Positions 32,018 through 36,983 of a stretch of 36,983 bases of DNA are shown one piece after another. A model generated the notes under the pieces. It saw only the letters and a program-made list of their open reading frames with translations, did not search any database and was not told the DNA's origin. This stretch comes from RGIG7213 sp045545665 (GTDB taxonomy: Bacteria > Bacillota > Clostridia > Oscillospirales > CAG-272): positions 1-36,983 of the forward strand of contig JAZQBL010000010.1 of assembly GCA_045545665.1 (NCBI GenBank), in the 5' to 3' direction. The position numbers and the translations under genes are program-made. Positions within the stretch are counted from its first letter, which is position 1; every line of letters starts with the position of its first letter.

Positions 32018-32578
32018 TTATTGTATGGGTTCGCCGTTTTCGTCAAAAAGGGGCAGATATTGCAGATATCCGATATCTTCGCGTTTTGCCGCATCGCCCT
32101 CTGCAAGAATTGCAAGTCTGCCTGCGACCGTACCGCCTGCCTGCTTTATCAACGTTTCAAGCGCATACAAAGATTCACCCGTGCTGATAACGTCGTCAAC
32201 GATCAGGATCTTCTTTCCTTTTATAAGTTCGGCATCAGCTCCGTCAAGATAGAGCGTCTGCACCTTTTCCGTCGTTATGGATTTTACGTCGCATTTAACG
32301 GTATTACGCATATAAAGCTTCGGCGCTTTACGTGCAAGGATATATTTATTTTGACCGCTCTGGCGCGCCATTTCGTGTGCAAGCGGTATACCCTTACTTT
32401 CCGCCGTTATCATATAGTCGTATTCGGGTGCAAGCTTCAGAAGAGCTTCTGCTGATCTTTCCGTAAGCTCAACGTCACCGAAAATAACGAATCCGGCAAT
32501 GTAAAGCTTATCTGTAAGAGGACACAGCGGAAGCTGTCTTTTAAGTCCCGCAACCTCTATTTCATAATATTCTTTCAT
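32018..32578 (-). CDS. Purine-type phosphoribosyltransferase
   Basis: This 186-residue type I phosphoribosyltransferase has the PRPP loop ILIVDDVISTGES near residue 124 and an upstream TAESKGIPLAHEMAR stretch as in adenine/xanthine phosphoribosyltransferases. These enzymes join a purine base to PRPP to make a nucleotide. The base cannot be assigned with certainty, though the operon with a purine permease (three bases upstream) supports purine salvage. GGAG lies inside the end of the permease gene. Confidence 0.82.
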   Translation of the reverse strand: MKEYYEIEVAGLKRQLPLCPLTDKLYIAGFVIFGDVELTERSAEALLKLAPEYDYMITAESKGIPLAHEMARQSGQNKYILARKAPKLYMRNTVKCDVKSITTEKVQTLYLDGADAELIKGKKILIVDDVISTGESLYALETLIKQAGGTVAGRLAILAEGDAAKREDIGYLQYLPLFDENGEPIQ

Positions 32579-32581
32579 TTA

Positions 32582-34048
32582 TTATATAGCTCCAAAAATG
32601 AATTTGAAGATAAAGAGCAATGCAATTACTGTAACTACGATATCATTCTTCTTGTATTTTCCTGTGAAAAGTGTAATGATAACGTAAGATATAGCACCGA
32701 TACCGATACCGTTTGATATAGAATACGTCAAAGGCATCATAACGAGTGTCAAAAATGCGGGAACTGCAGAGCGCATATCCTTCATATCAACAGCTGCAAA
32801 GTTCTTAAGCATAAGAACGCCGACGAATATAAGTGCGGGAGCTGTTGCACTTGACGGAACGATGCTTGCGAAGGGGCTGAGGAACAGACAGATCGCAAAG
32901 CAAGCAGCCGTTACAAGGCTTGCAAGACCTGTTCTTGCGCCTGCCGCAACGCCCGATGCGGATTCAACGAACGTCGTACAAGTAGAAGTACCGAAAAGCG
33001 AACCGCCGACAGTTGCAAGCGAGTCACACATCATAGCCTTGTCAACGTCAATGGGGTCTCCGTTTTCATCAAGCATACCTGCCTCGGAAGCCGCACCGTA
33101 AAGCGTACCGATAGTATCAAACATATCAACTATGCAGAACGTGATTACAAGAATGATCGCGGAGAACACGCCGCCTATATACTCAGCAGTAAACGCTTCC
33201 TTCCAGGCATCGCCGTTGAAGACGCCGCCAAGACCGACGCTTGCGAAATCCTTGAAGGACTGACCGACCTGGCTCATATCAAACGAAGGAACTGTCCACG
33301 TCATAAGATAGTATATGACAGTAGAAGCAAGAATACCGATAATAACGGCACCCTTTACTTTTCTCCACGTGAGAACAGCTATTATAAGAAGTCCTATTAT
33401 GGCAACGAGCGGAGGTGCCATTTCTTTCATTGCATCAGCAAACGTAAAGCCGTCAACGCCGATCTTCTTGATAACAGCGTTGAAGTTAAAGAACTGAACG
33501 AACGTGTACTGGTTATCAACAACGATAGAAGCGTTCTTGAAGCCGATAAGAGCAATAAACAGACCGATACCGCCGGGAATAGCCTTTTTAAGTGCATCGG
33601 GAAGTGCTCTTGCAATATACGTGCGAAGTCCCGTTACAGAAAGTAAAAGGAATATAACACCGGACAAAAGGATTATAACAAGACCTGCCTGGTATCCCTT
33701 TATAACGTCTGCGCCGCCAAAGAAAGCGTTAGAAATAAAGCACGTACAGAAGAAGGAGTTAAGACCCATGCCGCACGCCTGAGCAAAAGGAAGTCTTGCG
33801 TAAAGTGCCATAAGCAACGTACCGAATATTGCAACGAGTATCGAAGCAATGTAAACGGAGTTCCAGATCTGTCCCATAACAACGGGATCAGCACCGAGTC
33901 CTACCAACCAACCGTTAGCGCCTTCAGCGGCAACCTGATTGGGGTTTACAAAGATGATGTACGCCATGGCAAAAAACGTCGTTAATCCACCGATGATCTC
34001 AAGCTTGACATTAGAGCCGCGCTCTCTGATTTTGAAAAACTTGTCCAT
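32582..34048 (-). CDS. NCS2 (AzgA-type) guanine/hypoxanthine permease
   Basis: This 488-residue integral membrane transporter has 12-14 helices. The start MDKFFKIRERGSNVKLEI then GGLTTFFAMAYIIFVNP, the motif ACGMGLNSFF and FDTIGTLYGAASEAG are hallmarks of the AzgA/PbuG branch, which takes up guanine, hypoxanthine or adenine by proton symport. GAGGTG precedes the ATG. It forms an operon with the downstream phosphoribosyltransferase, giving uptake plus trapping of the base. No purine riboswitch is visible in the short leader; a small hairpin stands there instead. Confidence 0.92.
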   Translation of the reverse strand: MDKFFKIRERGSNVKLEIIGGLTTFFAMAYIIFVNPNQVAAEGANGWLVGLGADPVVMGQIWNSVYIASILVAIFGTLLMALYARLPFAQACGMGLNSFFCTCFISNAFFGGADVIKGYQAGLVIILLSGVIFLLLSVTGLRTYIARALPDALKKAIPGGIGLFIALIGFKNASIVVDNQYTFVQFFNFNAVIKKIGVDGFTFADAMKEMAPPLVAIIGLLIIAVLTWRKVKGAVIIGILASTVIYYLMTWTVPSFDMSQVGQSFKDFASVGLGGVFNGDAWKEAFTAEYIGGVFSAIILVITFCIVDMFDTIGTLYGAASEAGMLDENGDPIDVDKAMMCDSLATVGGSLFGTSTCTTFVESASGVAAGARTGLASLVTAACFAICLFLSPFASIVPSSATAPALIFVGVLMLKNFAAVDMKDMRSAVPAFLTLVMMPLTYSISNGIGIGAISYVIITLFTGKYKKNDIVVTVIALLFIFKFIFGAI

Positions 34049-34079
34049 TTTTTCACCTCAAAAAAATATTTTATATTTT

Positions 34080-34103
34080 CAAGCAACCGCCTACGCTTGC
34101 TTG
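34080..34103 (-). promoter_or_regulatory. Leader hairpin of the purine permease gene
   Basis: A 7-bp perfect stem CAAGCAA/TTGCTTG (34080-34086 with 34097-34103) has the loop GCGTAGGCGG (minus strand), midway between the promoter and the ribosome site. It is not a known purine aptamer and lacks a T-run; its role is unassigned. Confidence 0.4.
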
Positions 34104-34125
34104 ATAATACCTAAAATACGGTGAT

Positions 34126-34154
34126 ATTTTATCACACGGTTTACTAATTGTCAA
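34126..34154 (-). promoter_or_regulatory. Promoter of the purine permease operon
   Basis: Minus strand: perfect -35 TTGACA (34149-34154), 17-base spacer, -10 TAAAAT (34126-34131) with TG one base upstream. It begins only 26 bases after the acyltransferase stop. Confidence 0.8.
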
Positions 34155-34179
34155 CACTTTTCTCCAAATTACGCAACAT

Positions 34180-35448
34180 TTATTTTTTGCGTATTCTTTT
34201 CATTTTATATAGTTCTTCCGTTGCAAGCCGTGCTTTCGTCACGGAAACATTTTCTTTCGGAAAACAGAAATACGTAAACTCGTTATCGCCGATGCTTATC
34301 ACATCCCCGATCTCATACCAGTAATAATCTGCATACAGTGTGTGAGAAAATACGGGCGACTGCTTATAATCAAGCTTTCCCAAAGCTCCCGTAAGATGAA
34401 AACCGTCAGGTGAATGGACAAGGCGGCCTTTTCCTATCTCATAAACACCGTTAAGATCTACCTCGACGGATATATCGACCTCGGTATCGAGCAGATACGT
34501 ACCGTCTTCAAGCTCTTTGCGGACACATTCTCTTTGCCAGGTGTACCAATCGGGAATGTGGGGATACTCGGTTTCCCCTTCCAAGGCTTTAAGCTGACCG
34601 TATTCGTCCATTTCCCACTTTTTTCCGCAAGAATGGCAGGAAATATGAATACCCTTACCTTCCATTTGATTTTCCGCATTGCAATGAGGACATTTGTAAA
34701 GGATCCTGTGCAAGCCGTCGGCACGGAAAGGAACGTCTATTGATATTTTGTTATCCCGCTGCCATGCAAAATTATCAAATGAAAACGCTTCGTCTATCAG
34801 AGCATCAAGCTCGCTGACTGTTTTTTCCTTGAGTTCTTCCGCTGTGGCAATACATTTTACGTGGGCGCTGACTTTAACGTCACGTATCTTGAGCATATTG
34901 TAAAGCGGATCACGGTGGAAAGCGCCTTGCGTAATGACCGTCACAACGGGAACGCCCAGGCGCTTAAGCAAAGCACCAAGTCCGCGCGGCAAGGTCGTTG
35001 TGCGTCCGTCAAACGAGTATCCTGCTTCGGGATACATAAGCACACTTGTTTTGTTTTCGTAAAGCATATATTTTATATCACGGATCAAGGAAATATCGGA
35101 TACGTATTTACGTGTAGGAGTGCATCCGAGTATACGCATAAGTTTGCCCAAAATCCCCGACATTGCATCGACCGAGGTAACGATACCCATTCTTCTCGGA
35201 TAAAAAATACCGAAAGCAAGCTTCATATCCGTAAAACTCGAATGGTTCATAAGAATGAGGCAGGGCTGTTTTCCGACAAGGTCCATACGTTCCGTGGTAT
35301 AAGAAAATTTTATCTTTTTAAGTGTCGGAGCAGATACTATGCGAACGACAGTTGCGAGGAAGCGGCTCGGCTTCATAGGTTTTTTGTGTTTCAAACGAGG
35401 AAGCTTCAAAACCTCATCGTACGGCAATTTACGGGTCTTAATTTTCAT
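34180..35448 (-). CDS. PlsC-like acyltransferase fused to a zinc ribbon and C-terminal beta domain
   Basis: This 422-residue protein has the lysophospholipid acyltransferase block HX4D (NHSSFTD, 68-74) and the substrate motif YPEAGYS (139-145), a variant of the usual FPEGTRS. These transfer acyl groups to lysophosphatidate-type acceptors at the membrane, although no long N-terminal membrane helix is seen. A rubredoxin-like zinc ribbon (CPHC at 253-256, CHSC at 271-274) and about 140 further residues with beta character follow, beyond a normal PlsC of 200-250 residues. The ATG at 35448 is chosen because TTG at 35460 has its only purine tract too close. Its acceptor is unknown. Confidence 0.8.
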   Translation of the reverse strand: MKIKTRKLPYDEVLKLPRLKHKKPMKPSRFLATVVRIVSAPTLKKIKFSYTTERMDLVGKQPCLILMNHSSFTDMKLAFGIFYPRRMGIVTSVDAMSGILGKLMRILGCTPTRKYVSDISLIRDIKYMLYENKTSVLMYPEAGYSFDGRTTTLPRGLGALLKRLGVPVVTVITQGAFHRDPLYNMLKIRDVKVSAHVKCIATAEELKEKTVSELDALIDEAFSFDNFAWQRDNKISIDVPFRADGLHRILYKCPHCNAENQMEGKGIHISCHSCGKKWEMDEYGQLKALEGETEYPHIPDWYTWQRECVRKELEDGTYLLDTEVDISVEVDLNGVYEIGKGRLVHSPDGFHLTGALGKLDYKQSPVFSHTLYADYYWYEIGDVISIGDNEFTYFCFPKENVSVTKARLATEELYKMKRIRKK

Positions 35449-35492
35449 AATTACGCCCAATCCTATTCTTTGAATTTAATTATCCGACCCAA

Positions 35493-35521
35493 ATTATATC
35501 ATACAAATGAAAAAAAGTAAA
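35493..35521 (-). promoter_or_regulatory. Promoter of the acyltransferase gene
   Basis: Minus strand: -35 TTTACT (35516-35521), 17-base spacer, perfect -10 TATAAT (35493-35498) with an upstream TG. Confidence 0.6.
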
Positions 35522-35626
35522 TAGAACAGCATATTTTTTATGAATTGAATGAACATATTATAAAATTTCTTCGCCCATACCGAAGTGAAAGATGCAAGAC
35601 CATAATGCTCAGAAAGTGTGACCGCA

Positions 35627-35655
35627 TTGAAAAATTCACATTTCTATACTACAAT
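35627..35655 (+). promoter_or_regulatory. Promoter of the two-gene Cys-motif operon
   Basis: The -35 TTGAAA (35627-35632), 17-base spacer and -10 TACAAT (35650-35655) lie about 34 bases before the ATG at 35689. Confidence 0.65.
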
Positions 35656-35688
35656 AATGGTGATAATGCATATTAGGAGTTGGTTATT

Positions 35689-36135
35689 ATGGAAAACAAA
35701 ATATATTGTCTGCCGATTAAAACCCCTGACGGAATTATTGAATTAGAAATTAATCACGTTGCAGCCAATAGAGATGATGAAAATATGAATGTCACCATTT
35801 CAACAATTATCCAAGAGGAAGCTCGTTCATATCAAGCCGAAACAACCGAAGAAGCTTTAATTCAACTCGCAAAAAGCTTACCCGAAAGGTGGCACATAAA
35901 ATCCTGCATTTCCTGTCGCTATGGTCATTTCTGTCCCGTAGGTAATTATGACAATGAACTTTTTTGTGTGACAGATTTCACTCCGAAAGAACCTCGTGAT
36001 TTATGGCACGTTACAGAAAATGAGGGAGAGCGAAAAAGCAGAAGCCGCACACTTTTTGATTGTTGTGACCACTACGAAGAACAAGCCGAAGATTATTTTA
36101 CATACAGTGACTACTATTATGAGGTAATGAAATGA
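35689..36135 (+). CDS. Uncharacterised protein with CxxC...C motif
   Basis: This 148-residue soluble acidic protein starts at the ATG at 35689, nine bases after TAGGAG. The centre carries SCISCRYGHFCPVGN (a CxxCx6C motif) and later DLWHVTENEGERKSRSRTLF and CCDHYEEQ, a pattern I associate with a Clostridial DUF family (possibly DUF6304, from memory only). It may bind a metal. The next gene overlaps it by four bases (ATGA), so the two are translationally coupled. Confidence 0.65.
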   Translation: MENKIYCLPIKTPDGIIELEINHVAANRDDENMNVTISTIIQEEARSYQAETTEEALIQLAKSLPERWHIKSCISCRYGHFCPVGNYDNELFCVTDFTPKEPRDLWHVTENEGERKSRSRTLFDCCDHYEEQAEDYFTYSDYYYEVMK

Positions 36136-36407
36136 AAATACACGGTGTAAAGCGCGAATGGTCTCACCCGATTTTCTGTATGAAAAAGCATCATTGCCCC
36201 CTTTGCAACGAAATATTAGAAAAGACCAAAACAGAGACTGTGGTTAATTCGAAATCGGAAGAAGCAAAGGATTACGATTTTTCACAAGCTGGCGGCGATG
36301 GTTATATGATGGGAAATATAAAATTCATAAGAACTGCTTTTCGGTGTAACAGGTGTGATAAAATTTACTCTATAGAAGAACTTTTGAAAATTGAAAAGGA
36401 AAACTGA
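36132..36407 (+). CDS. Small zinc-ribbon-like protein
   Basis: This 91-residue protein has two cysteine pairs, HHCPLCNE (near residue 22) and FRCNRCDKIYS (near 71), spaced as in a zinc ribbon with a long insert. No family is recognised. The start overlaps the preceding stop (ATGA). The partner gene is also Cys-rich, so the pair may act together; neither reaction nor partner can be inferred. Confidence 0.65.
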   Translation: MKIHGVKREWSHPIFCMKKHHCPLCNEILEKTKTETVVNSKSEEAKDYDFSQAGGDGYMMGNIKFIRTAFRCNRCDKIYSIEELLKIEKEN

Positions 36408-36417
36408 GCAGATTTGT

Positions 36418-36621
36418 ATGGAAAATATTTTAGAGCTTATTCTTTCAATACTGTTTATACCGTTTGAATCTTAATATGATAACCTAAAAAATAAAATCAA
36501 CAAAATACCGAGCAAGGCATTAAAAATCTTTTTAAAGGTGTTTTTTATATTGCTTCCGCTTGCATTGATATTTGGATTGTGTTGCTTGTGCAGTTACATA
36601 TTTAGAGGATATTGGATATAA
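36418..36621 (+). pseudogene. Small membrane protein gene interrupted by one in-frame TAA
   Basis: From ATG 36418 the frame reads MENILELILSILFIPFES, meets TAA at 36472-36474, then continues open for 48 codons (YDNLKNKINKIPSKALKIF, a hydrophobic helix with PLALIFGLCCLC, then SYIFRGYWI) to a second TAA at 36619. The two halves make one coherent 66-67-residue protein of a type I have seen in Clostridia, with an amphipathic start and a C-terminal helix. The simplest reading is a point mutation creating a stop; readthrough or a sequencing error is possible. No good ribosome site precedes the ATG. Confidence 0.6.
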
Positions 36622-36624
36622 CAA

Positions 36625-36657
36625 AAGGGCTATGACATTTTGTGTGTCATAGCCCTT
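36625..36657. terminator. Hairpin terminator after the broken small gene
   Basis: A perfect 13-bp stem (36625-36637 with 36645-36657) with a 7-base loop. The T-run is short (TTTTG on the minus side; none on the plus side), so efficiency is uncertain. Confidence 0.6.
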
Positions 36658-36680
36658 AAAAATTATTTTAAAGCAACAAG

Positions 36681-36712
36681 AAAACCCCGAAGCACGAGGC
36701 TTCGGGGTTTTT
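36681..36712. terminator. Intrinsic terminator of rpsI
   Basis: A perfect 13-bp stem (36681-36693 with 36699-36711), 5-base loop, T-run in both directions. It lies 22 bases beyond the rpsI stop codon. Confidence 0.85.
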
Positions 36713-36734
36713 GATAATACCCGGTAGGGGTAGA

Positions 36735-36983
36735 TTATCTCTTGGAGAACTGAGGAGCGCGACGTGCGGCCTTCAAGCCGTACTTCTTTCTTTCCTTCAT
36801 TCTGGGGTCGCGGGTCAACAGACCGGCCTTCTTCAGAGTAGGACGGTAGGTTTCGCTATCGGCCTGCAGAAGGGCACGGGAGATGCCGTGACGGATGGCA
36901 CCGGCCTGGCCGGAAATGCCGCCGCCGGCTACGTTGCAGATCACGTCAAACTTACCGACGGTGCCGGTCAGTTCAAAGGGCTG
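36735..36983 (-). CDS. rpsI: 30S ribosomal protein S9, C-terminal part
   Basis: The last 82 residues of S9 are present; the 5' part lies beyond the right edge. The diagnostic blocks are GGGISGQAGAIRHGISRALL, LTRDPRMKERKKYGLKAARR and the C-terminus APQFSKR, whose final Arg contacts P-site tRNA. Composition is odd: about 59% GC here, Ala mostly GCC (7 of 9) and Leu mostly CTG (4 of 7), whereas rpsL in this window uses GCC once in ten and no CTG in nine. It is therefore either foreign DNA or from another genome joined in assembly. Confidence 0.95.
   Translation of the reverse strand, partial: QPFELTGTVGKFDVICNVAGGGISGQAGAIRHGISRALLQADSETYRPTLKKAGLLTRDPRMKERKKYGLKAARRAPQFSKR

Noticed and set aside
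34049..34148. Possible purine riboswitch before the permease
   Set aside because: The conserved three-way junction bases of purine aptamers are not present; only a single hairpin is.
34170..34193. Hairpin TACGCAA/TTGCGTA over the acyltransferase stop as a terminator
   Set aside because: The loop is long and no T-run follows on the minus strand.
1..36983. CRISPR arrays, tRNA or rRNA genes, transposases, prophage genes
   Set aside because: I found no regularly spaced direct repeats, no T-arm-like GGTTCRANNCC contexts and no integrase or transposase motifs in any plausible frame.

Overview
The window reads as chromosomal housekeeping DNA from a low-to-moderate GC Firmicute of class Clostridia, probably a gut-type Oscillospirales or related lineage. 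The support is the canonical Shine-Dalgarno sites, consensus sigma-A promoters with 17-nt spacers, an L7Ae-like protein at the head of the str operon, an FMN riboswitch in front of a RibU-type transporter, an MreB/ComF/RecD2 gene set, and Clostridia-like RpoB/RpoC proteins. The genus cannot be fixed from the sequence alone.

Layout. (1) 1-1312 is almost gene-free: a few start codons of a minus-strand gene at the very edge, a string of seven short hairpins (648-796), and a terminator. (2) 1313-4883 is an accessory/signalling block: a Cys-repeat lipoprotein and a small protein read leftward, an XRE regulator read rightward from the same gap, then an ECF sigma factor, a membrane anti-sigma-like protein and a small secreted Cys-rich protein. 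(3) 4958-14692 is a leftward run of separate units: an ABC transporter fusion, MreB, ComF, RecD2, MetK, a small membrane protein and RibU. (4) 14812-29615 is the information-processing core, all on the minus strand: rpoB-rpoC, then a large membrane-anchored protein with two degenerate GDPD-like barrels, then ybxF-rpsL-rpsG-fusA-tuf, ending directly against the FMN riboswitch. (5) 30034-35448 is again leftward: small membrane and XRE genes, a DUF6054-like pair, a purine permease with a phosphoribosyltransferase, and an acyltransferase with a zinc ribbon. (6) 35689-36621 reads rightward: two overlapping Cys-motif genes and a small membrane ORF broken by one in-frame stop. (7) 36735-36983 is the 3' part of rpsI, GC-rich and with codon use unlike every other ribosomal gene here.

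Working together: the rpoBC and str units supply RNA polymerase and translation factors from two strong promoters. The str transcript appears to run into the riboswitch-controlled terminator in front of ribU, so riboflavin uptake may be fed by str read-through. The purine permease and phosphoribosyltransferase form a salvage pair. The sigma/anti-sigma/secreted-protein trio looks like a self-contained envelope-signal module. The lipoprotein promoter has a perfect palindrome across its spacer, next to a divergent XRE gene.

The points most worth checking are the operator inside the consensus promoter, the tuf/FMN riboswitch junction, the pseudo-GDPD gene inside the rpoBC-str cluster, the in-frame stop at 36472, the hairpin string, and a possible assembly or transfer boundary near 36660-36735. 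No CRISPR array, tRNA, rRNA, transposase or prophage gene was seen.
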